Shown: positions 38,914 to 51,117 of the stretch, piece by piece
Numbering within the stretch: position 1 is the first letter of the stretch
How the letters are laid out: every line of letters starts with the position of its first letter
DNA from: Ascidia mentula
Taxonomy: Eukaryota; Chordata; Ascidiacea; Phlebobranchia; Ascidiidae
DNA: 64,000 bases
Reading direction: 5' to 3'
Assembly: GCA_947561715.1 (NCBI GenBank)
Contig: OX387205.1
Coordinates: 13,955,001 to 14,019,000, forward strand
Made by a program: the position numbers and the translations under genes
The notes under the pieces: generated by a model
Database searches by the model: none
The model's input: only the letters and a program-made list of their open reading frames with translations
Told to the model about the DNA's origin: nothing

Positions 38914-41900
38914 ATGGTGGACATTATTAACCCAACTACTCCAAGCTTGGAAAATCAACCTGCTTCCATTCCAATAAAACCAGAAGGTAGTTTCAAGTGA
39001 AAATACGTTTTATTGTAAAGAAGTCTACCATTATCAATGTACCTACTTACCATTTAGATATATCATGACAAGAGCATTATTATTGTCCCATTATAATGTT
39101 TCAAAATGTGATGTTTGTTGAAAAGTTAATAAGATCTACCAAACCATTACTTGTGTGCTAATTTGTTATTTGCATGTGCAATAAGGCAGATGGTAAAAAC
39201 TTTTCTTGTACGAATAGAAAGTTATTGTCAAAACATCCCTTGTACGCTATTGTATTTTTAGTCGAATAGTGACTAGTTCCTGGGTCATCAATATACTTTT
39301 TCATTGATCGTAACTAACTATTTACCTCTATTGAAGATTTTCATGACGAAAGTTCTTCTGCTTGGATACAAGCAAGTCCAGTGCTGAGTAGAAGTCCACA
39401 GACCAAAAACATTTTGAAGAAAAAACAAAAAAAAATCAAGACAACAGACAACGATTTTTCAGACCTGTTTACTCACGTTCCGCAAGTGAAAGAACATTTT
39501 AACATGAAGAAACAAATTGGTTGCGGTATGTTAATATTGACATTTCTGTATTATTTTGGATATTTAAGATTTAGACGTTTAATTAGTTTCAATATTTCAA
39601 TATATGATTTCAAATAGAAATATACCTGTTTGTTTTAGGAACATTCAGTAATGTTTATTTGGCAACTCTGAAAGAGTTGGGTGACTCAAGCCCACTTTAT
39701 GCGCTGAAACATATTTTCTCAACTTCTCATCCTAAAAGAACTGAAAATGAAATCAAATGTCTCAAGGAGATTGGGTAAGTAAACTACCCACTGTATATAT
39801 TGCATTTGTGTCAATGTTTTGAACCAATATACTGTTCGAATGATAAAAGTAGTCGATACATAAATACATAACAACAAAAAATAAGTTTATAATCAAAATC
39901 ATTGGTGTTTGGTAACAGTTTTAATATTCACAACTAAATATTGCCAGGCTATCAATTTTAAAAATAAATAATACACAGAGAAATAATATTGCACCCAAAT
40001 ATTAACTTCTTTTCATATATTTGTTCAGTGGTAAACAGTTTGTTGTTGGAATCGAGGGGTGTATTCGACACAAAGGAGAAGTTGTTGTAATCATGCCTTA
40101 CATTGAACACACAAAGTTTTCTGTAAGTATAAACTATTATGGTTTTTGTTTCTATCCAGCATAGATAAATGTATATACATGTTATTTTTTCATAAGCTTG
40201 GCTCTTTAAATCTGTGGTTATCAACATTTTTGCACTTGTGAATTGGTAAAATTAAAAAAAGGCCCAGCTATTTTATAAAATCTAAACTAAAACGAACTAA
40301 AAGGTTGAGAATCATTGCTCTCAATGATAATCTGTAGGACATTTAAGTGCAGTTGATAACTTGACTTGAACTTGTTGTTTTTGATACAATAGGAAATGCT
40401 GAACAAGATGACAATGAATGATATAAGGGAATATATGAGGCAGCTGTTGTTCGCATTGCATCAAGTTCACGGTTGCAACACAATTCACCGTGATGTGAAA
40501 CCCAATAACTTCTTATTCAACCTCAAAACAAAAAAGTAAGAGTTTGTGTAATTATTCCAAAATACCTGTCACAAACTCATGCTAATTCTTTGCAGAGGAG
40601 GCTTGGTGGACTTTGGCTTAGCTCAGCAATGTCCAAGCATGAAATCGGAGCATTATGAGAAGAAGAAAGAAACTTTAAACATGAAAAAGCAGCCTGATAC
40701 TATTAAGCCCATGAAAAAGCCAGAAAGTTGTGGCCATTTAACAAGACATTCGACTGGAACATGTTCACCGCAAGTAAAACGAAGATGTCTGTCTGAAATT
40801 CAGGCCAACAGTATTGCCAAGAAACCTCGTTTGCGGGAAACTGTAAAAAAGATATGTGAAAAAAAATCCACACAAGTGTTTACAGACAAGAGGTTGCAGA
40901 AAAAGAAGCTGCATGGAAATGAAGAGAACTGCACACATCCCATATCTGCCCGCGTAAAACCTGATGTCAAATTTGCATCATTTTCATCTCCTATTCCGCA
41001 GTTAAATTATCGTTCAACTCCCAATGGTGCGAAGAAGACGAACAAGGTAACAATTGCCGATGTCTTTCCTGCAATTCGGAAGTATGGATCTAGTAAGGAG
41101 AAAAGCAAAACTCCGAGCCTCAACGACAAAACTGTAGCTACAGTTCAATGCAAATGTTATGGAAAACTCACTGTTTGTTACAAATGTCTTGCCAGGTATG
41201 TTACAATGTTTTTGAAAAAAAACCTTCAGTGAAAAATGTTAAATCTTCGCGTTTATGCAGTCATTTCTAAATAGGCTTTATTGCTATTATAATCTAACAT
41301 GCAGCACATAGATCACCAAATAGTAGGCAACATAAATTTGATTGAAAATATGCTCAAAAATGTAGATATTTATGTTTGGGAGGGAATTATTGTTTGACTA
41401 CAAAAAGGCTGTAGGTCCTCAATGTTTGGTTTGTTATTCTGGGTAATAAAAACTGTTTCATAATCATCACTAATGCTTTGTATTAGGCCTGCATTTGTGG
41501 CAAGTAGAGCAGGAACTGCCGGTTTCCGACCACCAGAAGTGTTGCTTCGTTATACGTCACAAACTACAGGTAATTTTACACTTGAATACATGGGTCATCT
41601 AATTATAATCTGGACGAGAGCATTCCTATTTTATTGTGTAGTCTATGTACAGTGTACAGTAAATCAATATATGTAGCTTTGGAGAAACATTTCATATAAC
41701 CAGATAAACATGATTAAATCTGTCATTTGAAGTAATGCTCTTAATTGTTCCACAGCTGTGGACATTTGGGCGGCTGGTGTAATATTTCTATCATTGTTGA
41801 GTGGGAGATGTCCATTCTTCAAACCTGCAAATGACCTGGAGTCGCTTTCACAAATTGTTACCTTGTTCGGGAGTAAAAAAATTCAAGACGTCGCAAAACT

Positions 41901-42590
41901 TTGTGGTAAATCATTATTTCTCCAGTTTCGAAACAGCATTTTTTTCTACAATACTGTGATGAGCAGAAAATAACTTGAACCATTTCCTCTTCGCAGGAAG
42001 AAAGTGTTCCATTTCGTCAAATTTCAGTGGTTACAATTTACAAGGTGTTGTTATGAGTTTAAAGAAAAACCCAAAAGACAAGTTAGTAATTGGTGAGTAT
42101 TGAAACCTTACAAAGCAACAACAATTTTTGTCACCCCAAATACGCGAGTTTCAAACACATGCTCCACACAAGTGAATTACCCATTGTATATTGTTGCCAA
42201 TTCAGCATTGCAGGTCAGAAAAACGCAAACTGTTGCAAGTAATAGTGTATATTTCGGTTGTTTTTCACCGGAAGAATCGATAGTTCTTCAATTAATCATG
42301 TTTTCAGGTGGTCAAAATCCATTTCTATTTTTTAACAATCGTTTATCTTTGGTTCCACATACACAGGGTCAGGACCCAACGTCAGAAAATCGCCTCGTCA
42401 TGTTAAAAAAGATGACGTGGACGAAGAAAGCGCGAAACCCACTGATGAAGATGTAGGTTTTAAAGCAGTTGACATTCCAGATACCGCCATTGATTTATTG
42501 AAACATATGCTGGACGTCAACCCCAAAACTAGATACACGGCCATGGAATGCATTAATCACCCTTTCTTCTTTCGTCCAGATGTTTTTTAA
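38914..42590 (+). CDS. CDC7: CDC7 (DDK) serine/threonine kinase, ten exons, 595 aa
   Basis: Catalytic subunit of the Dbf4-dependent kinase, which phosphorylates MCM2-7 to fire replication origins in the nucleus. Exons: 38914-38986, 39337-39525, 39639-39774, 40029-40122, 40393-40535, 40596-41195, 41487-41569, 41756-41905, 41997-42092, 42367-42590; phases fit. The Gly-rich loop IGCGTFSNVYLA is at about 84-96, ATP lysine YALK near 111, catalytic IHRDVKPNN near 196-204 and DFGLA at 217. The family's large kinase insert follows DFG (about 190 residues in the 600-nt exon) and ends in a Cys-rich CKCYGKLTVCYKCLAR, as in vertebrate CDC7. Then come GTAGFRPPEVLLR and VDIWAAGVIFLSLLSGRCPFF. The C-terminal lobe ends MLDVNPKTRYTAMECINHPF. 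Length is close to human CDC7 (574 aa). Confidence 0.95.
40212..40317. mobile_element. Possible short hAT-like MITE in CDC7 intron 4
   Basis: The stretch begins CTGTGGTTATCAACATTT and ends AAAGGTTGAGAATCATTG. The ends are imperfect inverted repeats similar to the CAGTGGTTCTCAACC termini common in hAT elements. No clear target-site duplication was seen, so the call is tentative. Confidence 0.35.
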
Positions 42591-43131
42591 ATTTGTTTTA
42601 CCGCCGATTTTAAATTCACACGTTTTAAAGAAATTCACTTTCCGGTTGATTTTGTTTTAAATATTTTTATCGTCTTTACGAATGTTTGAAATTTTTTATA
42701 GAAGTTTTCGCATTCTGCTCTCAACTCTAGCCTCATTTTAGTTTTTGCTTTCAAAATTACTTCTTTTATTTCGTAATTCACGACCCGCTGTTTAACTGCC
42801 ACTATTCAAAAAGTGCAAATCAAGTGTAAGTTACTCAACAGTTTGTCGTTGCCAGCTTCAAATTTTATTTAATTCATTTGCCAGTCTTGTCGAAAAACAT
42901 TTTCAATCCATTACACTTTCGCCATTGAAATTGCTCGGATTTTATTATTTCTGTGAAAATATCACAGTAAATAGTCGTCTCAGCTTGAAATTGTCTCCAC
43001 AATTTACAGTAGTACAGCACATGGTCAAGTTTAAGTTTGCGGATAAAAGTTGGCCCATCACCATATGATAAAACCCATGCTCCGCAAAGTACGGCAGTCG
43101 ATCTTACTCAACAGAACCCATACCATTCTAT
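42591..43131. other. Downstream of CDC7
   Basis: CDC7 3' UTR and spacer. AT-rich; no gene and no canonical AATAAA within the first 300 nt were noticed. Confidence 0.4.
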
Positions 43132-43400
43132 TAGTGATGTCTTGCGCCGGATCCGGGGTACCCTGACCCGGCCGGATATTGACCAATTTTTAATACCCGG
43201 ACCCGGCCGGATAGTACACTTAATTTTACCGGTTAGTTAGGAAAGCATTTTTGTCCTAAAACCGGACAAACATTTCGCAAATTACTCGTTTTTTGGACCC
43301 AGTCTGTGGTACTCGCGGACTTCCGATTTTCCTGTTGTTTATTATTAGGTTTTTCGTGACGTGTTATAACATATTACTAAATGCCCACGTTGATTTGTTC

Positions 43401-43901
43401 TAGTGATGCACCGAAACAGCATACTTTTTATTCGGCCGAATAAACCTAATTTTAATCGGTATTGCTCTTCTGGCACTTAGTTTCTAAAGTGTTAATGGAA
43501 TTATTTCCAATAAACATTTTAGAAACTAAGTGCCAGAAGAGCAATACCGATTAATTAGTATGCCTGGCAACAAAAATAGCAGTAAACCTAATTTTGGTAT
43601 CCATCTCTGCTAACGCAATAAATATAAAGCAAAACATGTGCTTTTCTTGGCACTTGTTTGGATCTATTCCTATCATACAGCCTTTTATTGGCACTTGAAG
43701 AATAACCTCGACTGCTGTACCAACTGCTTAAAGTTGATTTTCATCATATCGGTGACAATACAAATAAAACGAACAAACATTCGTACAATTTGAACAATGA
43801 TTCTAAACTTTGCGTATCAGCGTTGCATGCAGAATAATAGTTTCGGTTTCGGCCGAACTTTACAATAATACTCGGCAAACCTAACTTTCGGTGCATGTTT
43901 A
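43401..43901. mobile_element. Inner non-autonomous hAT-like element, 501 bp
   Basis: Flanked by the exact 8-bp direct repeat ATTTGTTC (43393-43400 and 43902-43909). The ends are TAGTGATGCACCGAAA and, on the other strand, TAAACATGCACCGAAA; ATGCACCGAAA is shared exactly. GATGCACCGA termini are typical of a widespread hAT group. The interior has the 16-bp palindrome TTATTCGGCCGAATAA (43428-43443) and a long hairpin, but no transposase. It sits inside the outer element, so it inserted later. Confidence 0.85.
43452..43554. repeat. Perfect 37-bp inverted repeat (hairpin)
   Basis: Arms 43452-43488 and 43518-43554 are exact reverse complements, separated by 29 bases. The hairpin lies in the inner hAT element. 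A transcript across it would form a long perfect stem, which could feed small-RNA pathways; this is inference. Confidence 0.9.
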
Positions 43902-44064
43902 ATTTGTTCCACTCATGATAAGCTTACCTTAACATAGCATTCTGTTTGGCAATCAAACATTTTTGCCATGCCGATAAAATACACGAATCGGTGTTAACAA
44001 ACTGCCGGTTGATAACTATCCGGATCCGGCCGGGCAGAATAATTTGGAACTGGGAACAATACTA

Positions 44065-45339
44065 CATTCTATTGAACCCATCAACACCATTGCTTGCTTT
44101 AAAACTTAAGGATTGTTGTAAATTAAAGTTGAAACTAAACTTAATTGTTTGGCGCCACATTTTTTCCTCCAAGATCACTCACATAACAACAAAATAATAC
44201 CTTCCATATTTTAATGGGAATCGCATTCCATACGTTTCGAGCAAAGGGCAAACAATTTTTGCTCTAAACCGTGTTCGTCTGATGTACGCGCGCGTTTGAA
44301 TCAATCCAAAATTTCTGTCGAAAGAAGAAGAACGTTTTGCACCCGAGCTCAGCGGGAAATCAGATGGTAAATGATGGGGAATCCTTGCGGTAAAAATGTT
44401 TAAAAATGTCATTTTGACGAACTTTCTACTGGACCCAAACCGATTTTGATTCTCAGTTTCAGGATTCAAATTTTTGATGGGAAATTTACGCATCCATTCC
44501 ATCATTAAAGTCCATTACTAAAGAAAAATCTTTTTACCAAGATAATTGTGTGTATTTATTGTTGATATCAAGTACCTAACGTATCAATACACAAACTTTC
44601 GGTAGGTGGCGCTAACGAGTTGCGGCAAGTCGGTACAATTTGCGGTGACTTCCACGTGAACTTTTAGGTGAAAAACCCATTGCGTAAAAATCACTTGGAA
44701 AAAAAAATTAAATTAGTTGCAGTTTGTTGTTTGTTGTTAGTAAAATCAAAACTGACGAAACCGGATAATAAAAAAGAATGTAAAAGTTTATGGGACGTAA
44801 AACCTTACGAGTAAACTATGAATTGAAAACGAATGCAAAAATATGAAAGTCATGAATCTGCGCGATCCTTTTAAAACCTCATGAAATCCACAACAAAATT
44901 TAAACTTGAAATTTTCTCCATTTTTCTAGGGTTTGACGGCGGAAGTATTAACAGCTTTAACAAAGCGGGTTGCCATCATCTTTGCTCTCTGAAACATGAT
45001 GAAAACGGTGATTTCAATTCCCGTCTCAAACAAAATTTACAAAAAGCTTCCAGTGTGGTTTTGAATTCCACTGCCATGTGTCAAACACGTGCACAATATT
45101 TACTCGAGTTTAAGTTCAAACATTAAACTTTTGTTGCGGCCGAGCGCTGTTAAATTATACAACGCATAAAAATGTGATGACGTGGTTTGAGAAAATCGTT
45201 TTCATTTGAAACCTGGCCATGTTGGGGTCGTATATTTACCGCCGGTTAACAAGGTGTGGGCAGGCTGTAAACGTAATTGTCGCGTCCCCTCTTGTGACGT
45301 AACAATCGCGAAGGTACCACGTGAGAAGTGATAACTGCG
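44065..45339. other. Spacer, no gene recognised
   Basis: AT-rich. Short open frames on both strands (for example minus 44505-44179) show no similarity that I recognise and no splice context. Confidence 0.4.
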
Positions 45340-45910
45340 AGGAATTATTTTAGAGCGAGGTTTTAACGCGAACGGCGGCCGACCAGATTTTCGCTTTTGT
45401 TTCTCGCGAACGCCTCAGACTCCCTGGCGCCTCGCGCGATCCGTCAGAGCCACTAACAATGGTGCAAAGGCAGATTTGTCAAACAAAGAGCGAGGCGAAG
45501 ATAAATACAGAGACTGTCTTGATGTGCGCCTCGCCAGCGCCGCCAGCCCAGAGCGGCCAAATTGCACGACACTGTGGCGCCTGCTTGTCGCGGAGCGAGA
45601 GAATAAAAGAAACAAGGCCAGGAGGAGTGAGGAGCGAACAGAAGAGCGCCTCGAAGAAACAGCTGCTTTTGGCGAAGGCATGATGGTAAACATACAGTAT
45701 ATTGGACGGAATGGCGAAGGCAGGTGGTCTGCCTCCCATACGATGTACAACACTGGCGCCTGACTGTCGCGCGCCGGCGACCGAGCGCAAACAAAAACCC
45801 GAAGATCAAACCTGAAATTGTCGGCCGCTCTCCACAGATAAAACCTTCCACCTCGCAAGCTGGCAATTACCAAGTTTGGCGAGCCATCACATGTTGCCGT
45901 GCACATTTTA
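45340..45910. promoter_or_regulatory. GC-rich block, possible regulatory island
   Basis: GC and CpG content rise sharply above the surrounding DNA. Three copies of GGCGCC fall here (45426, 45576, 45755); the last two share TGGCGCCTG followed by CTGTCGCG or TTGTCGCG. Both strands have overlapping open frames over 100 codons, as expected from stop-poor GC-rich DNA, so no gene is called. It could be a promoter or enhancer of a gene in the Atoh8 region. Confidence 0.35.
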
Positions 45911-48900
45911 AGTAAGCGAATAAGTACATCACAATTTGTAGCGAAGCGGTTAATTGCCGTGGATTTAACTTTTAACAGGCGCGCGATTTCGCAGTTTAAA
46001 AATACGCGTTAATCGGGAATTAACGTTAGAGTTACAAGTCAAACAGACCTACAGCATAGATAAAAGGTCATTAAAATTCTTCCTGTCATAAACCACATTC
46101 TTTGATAAAAGTAACCTTTGTTCGGTCACAATACGATTTGTTTTGAGTAGAAAGAAATGTAAATTAATCGTTTTGTGTATTTTCATCCCATACAGAAACA
46201 AACAGGTGTTTCGGTAAAAGGGAAATTTGTCGAATCGCCACGCTGTCTTTGTTATGAGAAAAAACATGTACAAACCAGTTGCTTAACACCGAACTTACCA
46301 AAAATGTATCTGTGTAATATTTCTAACATGGATTTATTGCGTTTGAAATAGCTGTGTAACACAAAACAATGTAAACTTAGCTGGGTAAAACTTGGCACAT
46401 TGGTCTCATCACTGGACACGTTTTGTCATGCATTTTTTAATTCTGGGGCCAAGCGACAACTTGATATGTAAACAACACTCTGACATACCTGTTATATCGT
46501 GTTCTGTCCCCATCACCCAGAGGAAAGCAACATCTGTCCATCATACAGAACATAACCTATACGTAAAAACAAACAGTTACGTCTTCGAAGTTCAAATAGC
46601 GACAAAGGTGACGTTTGCTGTTGGTTGGAGTATTTTTAGCTTCCCGACGTCAATTACCACCATAATTAGAAATTCTCGATCAAGGAAGAGCCGATACTTC
46701 GCGTATTGCTCTTCTCTGCCGCGCCAGGAAACAATTAAAAAGAACGAAAAACAATTGACCCCCTCAAAAACCTGTTCTAGATTGAAACAAAGTGGGCAAG
46801 TTCACCTACAAAGATATGCAACCTTATCATTAGGAACAACAGCCTGTTACGTTGGTTGAACTCTTTTAGGTCAGCTATAAAAGTACAAGGATTTAATCCA
46901 AACATAGCAACACCATACACGATTTGATTGTGAAACATATTTTGTTATTTCTGTAAATTATTTACAGCAAAATCGAGAAATTACTGTCGCCTTGTTACCC
47001 AAAGAAGAAAGTGTAATTTCTACATTTGGTAACGAGGCGGCAGTAATTTTTTGATTCTGGTAATTCGAGGTGTAGCTGGATTACTGTTGCCTTAATTCAG
47101 CCTATTGTAAAAGTGTTAAGTTGTTGGTATTTGCATCAAACGTCCAACAACACTAAACCGTTCCACACCGAACCACAAGACGCCGACGTAATCCTAAGTG
47201 CGAACCATCTGACGTCACGCGGGTGTGATACAGAAGTTTGGGTCCAAACGATCCGTGACGGATTGGACGCCGCAGCGGCGCCGGCCGGGCCCACGGCTGG
47301 CATTCCTCGTCTCCGTCCTTTACGCTTGTAAACAAACAAGGCGAGAAGTTGTGGGAGTAAATTAATTTGGACGCCCACGGAAAATTAAGTATGGGCCCAA
47401 GCCTGAGCACCGGCAACTTCATCTTCTAAGTTATATAATGGCTATAGTTGACGTTGTAGACATTTTTTGACATCAATAGGGGTAAACGAAACAGGAGGTG
47501 CCAGGGCCATTAAAATAGATTGGGAAAGTTACGCAACAAAAAATAATCCTATTTCGGTAAATTTTTGGGCTGACGTTTTCGTCGTTGCTGTTACAGGTGT
47601 TTCTTTGCCTTAACCAACGTAACAAAGTCAGACCAAACGAGAAAACGTACATAAAATATCTCTTTTCCAATCAAAAAATGTAGTTAATCAAAATCTTGTT
47701 TGAAATTTGAACAAAAGAACGTATTGGGAAGATAGATTACTTCTTTGTGGCACTTTTCTGATTCGCCGCTTGGGCCTAGAAGTAAAACAAACATCATTAA
47801 AAGACTCATTAACGCTCTTTGCACAACACCACGATTGGTTGTGTCGGCTGCAAATGTAAACAGAGGCTGAACGTATTGTCCAGGGAAACTACAGCGAGTG
47901 GAGTCTTCGGCCGCTGCCAAACAAGTCTTGACTGACAGGCGTTCCGCAATTATAATACTGGAACAGATGCTAGGTTGTTTGGAAGGGGTTGTAGCCCCGG
48001 CGCTGCTCAACAGATGTCCTTTCTGCGTTCGATTCCCTGGAGGGTTTAAAAATAAGCCCGAAACCATAACAGAAACGCCATGTCTTTCCCCTCACTGCCA
48101 GCTGCTCTATCGATTGCTCCGCTATTAAAATCAACAGAAGATGTAGAACCCAGAACTCATCACAAGGCCATCTTCTGCGTGTAGCGCCAGATGGGCGTTA
48201 GCTTGGCTTGTTTTACGCTATATTGATCCATGCATGCTGGTGGAGGTATTGACGGCTTTCATTGAACAACCTTCGCTGGGGTGATGGCTTTTACAAGGCA
48301 ACAGCTGGTCTTGTTTTCACTTGCTTGGATTATTTTTGAATTTTGTTACGTGCCTTTATTGTGGGAAACTCGATTTATAGCTTGCTTCTGAAAATCGCGA
48401 TAAAGCCTAAACGGAAATTTTTCCGCGCTTGGTTTCACAACAATAAAATGTTTATGTGATATTTTACAACAAAAATTTTCCAATACAGTGGCATATTTCA
48501 CCCTTTAGTAATTTCTTCACATTCCCTCCATGCGTACAGAGCACTACACAACATCTGTTACCAGACTGTCACTGTTTCCCCTTCAAAACCGCTGCATTGT
48601 ATTGAGCGGACAGGAAACTCCAATACACGCTAATAGGGATCTCGAATACCCTGTTCCTTTCAAGCGATTTTAACGACACCAGCGCTTGTTGCTGTAATTA
48701 TCCGTTGACCAGCTGTCCATATGCATGTCTGGGCCACTTGTGTGTAATAATCTTATTTCCCCCACGCACATGTTTAATCTTCAGCTGCCCGTGTACCTCG
48801 TCAGCTGCTGTGTTTTGTGGGACTGTTGTTTGATCAAGATTTGAGCTGTGCCTTTACATTAACGTTAAAGTTGCAAGGGTTGGACTACAACTGCGTATTT

Positions 48901-49440
48901 ACGTGCGTGTGACATAGGCTAAATGCACTCGTGTTGGTGAAAATATCGATAAATTGAATTACATCAAGCGATATTGTCAAAAAGATTACAGGAATCAGCC
49001 CGTGCTGACGGAAGGGCCTGTCTTACGTGTCAGTGTTCAATAAACGCATATAGCGCGGATGACGATAATTTTTTTGTTTTTAGTACCCAGTTATATTTTA
49101 TTGGAAAAAACACAAAGATAGTTTTTAGTGTCTGTTTCTTTGCATTTGGACTTAGTAGCCTAAACGAATTGAAAAGGGCAGAATTGTCGATTCGATTTCT
49201 TCGAGCAATTGATATTTCTGCATTTAAAAATGGCAAGATCGTGCTTTTGCAGCTAAGCCAACTTTTTTGGGGGAAGTGAACTTGCCCAGCTGCGTAACCA
49301 CTATCTAGTATTTTTTTAAATGCAGATATCTATATTTTGGGGGTGGTTTTGCAACTGTTTCTTCGCAAAGATACCGTTTTATTTACCTCCTGAGTCAAAT
49401 GATAGCAATGTATATCGCATGGCCTGACTATTTGTTAGTG
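45911..49440. other. Noncoding DNA upstream of Atoh8
   Basis: No gene was recognised. Contents of note are an imperfect inverted repeat at 46978-47049, a GGCGCC at 47277 and a TGACGTCA at 47210. Open frames of 60-155 codons here have no recognisable similarity. Confidence 0.4.
46978..47049. repeat. Imperfect inverted repeat, about 25-bp arms
   Basis: Arms 46978-47003 and 47025-47049 pair with two mismatches and one extra base. A partial third copy (ATTACTGTTGCCTTAA) follows near 47080. It may be a small hairpin element or a MITE relic. Confidence 0.6.
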
Positions 49441-51108
49441 ATGCAAGCATGTGCGCCCTGGGGGTGGTTTTCGGGCCAACGAAGGCAGAGATTTAGCGGC
49501 GAACTCTCGTTAGTTTATTGTCACCACAACTGAACCCCAGCGCCGAGAAGTCGCAGCCGGAGGTGGAAACTGTCTCGAGACAAAGCAACATCACTCCGCC
49601 TGAATAGGCCTGACTAAGTGTTTAACGCGGAAGGTGTCAGAAACCTGTCGCATCAAAGTGGATCCATTGATGACGGAGGTATCTACACTGATACAGGCGC
49701 GATGCCCTCCCATTGTCGGACGGAATTTAAGAATTTCGCGAAATCCGAGATCTCTTCCACCCTCGCGCATCAATTAGTCGGCGTGGGAGTCGCGCGCAGC
49801 GGTGAGAGAGTGAGAGAATGAAAGAGAAAGGCGTCGGGAGGGAGCAGACATTGTGTCGTCAGGAGAGCGGTGGCGAGTGACAGATGGGAAAGCCAGGGCG
49901 CAAAAAAGGCGAAATTAATTTGATGTGAAAATAATGTTATGAGCCGTCTGATCCGGCGGGGCCGCGTCGTGAACGGCTTCCAGAACTGCCAGAAGCGCGT
50001 GTCGCCCTTGTACGCGGCTGGCCAGATGCAACAGCTGTCGGCCAAGCCACCAATGCCCAGGTGATTTGGCTTCTATGCATTATGCAACAGGTGGAGAAAA
50101 CCAGGAAAGGTTGGAGTAATGATTATGCATCTGCTGTTAGCGCGCTGTCCTGTCGGCGTAAAGATGTCATTTGTCACAGTGCAGGGTTGCAAGCTGCAGG
50201 CAGCGCTGGAGTTAAAGCCGCACAGTGGTTTCAGGTGGTGATTAGCGATCCTTGTAGATGAACGTCGGGAGTTTGCGAATGTTTTGCCGCGATTCGAGGC
50301 CGATTTGCCGGCAAGCCTGCGAGATATTAAAATACAATGCAGTGTATTGGCAATGAAGGCTTACCTTAAAAAGCAAGACTTGGTAATGTTATTGTTACTC
50401 AAATACCCAATGTGGATTATTTGCAGCACAGAAAACTAGTCTTGTATAATTTTTGCACAACGGTTGAAACAAGTTGTTTATTGTCAATGTCGGATTTATG
50501 ACGTAACAATCTATGGTGCTCGAAGACGCGTTGTCACCTGCTATGACATCAGCTTCTCCTAAGGTGAGTTCTCTGAAACAAAATAGAACAAAGCCCGCCC
50601 ATAGGTTGTAGGTTACGTGTGTTTTGTCTGTAGCCTTTTGTTAAGCCGTACATGTAACACAAGGTTCTGACACGCTAATTTAACCCCCTATATTTTTGAA
50701 CCTCATTATTTTCGCATTAAAGAATTGCAACTACTGAAGCAGGGTTAATGAAGTATTTTGGAAAGACTTACCATCCCCTAAACATACGTAGGTGTTTTAA
50801 AAGATGGATTGATGCCATAAAAAAGTAGAATTGCATACATTAAATTGGCAAAACCAATTTAGACAAAAAAATACCATGTTAAATAGATACAAAAAAGCAC
50901 AAGCAAGAGAAATTTGTGCATTGCATCATGGTTAGACTTCCGTCAATCTTAAACACGCGGCAATCCACACAGAAGGCTCCAATCTGTTATCTTCTCCCAC
51001 TTAGTGCTGAAGTGGTGGCAACGGCCCTGTATTAAGTACGGAGATAAAAAAACTTCCACCAACAGTCGAATTTCTCAAGGTCTCGATAACACACGTGCTT
51101 CAGCATAT
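49441..51108. other. Upstream region of Atoh8 with a GC-rich patch
   Basis: A GC-richer patch runs from about 49450 to 50050, then AT-rich DNA to the gene. No exon was recognised. It probably contains cis-regulatory DNA, but nothing in the sequence proves it. Confidence 0.35.
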
Positions 51109-51116
51109 TGACGTCA
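51109..51116. promoter_or_regulatory. CRE-type palindrome TGACGTCA just before Atoh8 ATG
   Basis: The octamer ends one base before the predicted ATG at 51118, and a second copy lies in exon 1 (51174-51181). CREB/ATF binding is known for this octamer, but it is so common in this window that a specific role here is doubtful. Confidence 0.3.
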
Positions 51117-51117
51117 T

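Larger units (their letters stand above)
43132..44064. mobile_element. Outer non-autonomous hAT-like element
   Basis: Flanked by the exact 8-bp direct repeat CATTCTAT (43124-43131 and 44065-44072), the target-site size of hAT transposons. It begins TAGTGATGTC and ends in a sequence whose complement begins TAGTATTGTT, a weak terminal inverted repeat. Palindromic CCGGATCCGG copies lie near each end (43147-43156 and 44020-44029). It has no transposase frame. It is interrupted by the element at 43401-43901; without that element and its repeat it would be about 424 bp. Confidence 0.65.

Noticed and set aside
44179..44505. 108-codon minus-strand frame beside the transposon
   Set aside because: No similarity was recognised and it shows no transposase motif.
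45415..45906. Long overlapping open frames on both strands (up to 163 codons)
   Set aside because: They overlap in several frames in GC-rich, stop-poor DNA, with no recognisable domain. The block is better read as a GC-rich island.
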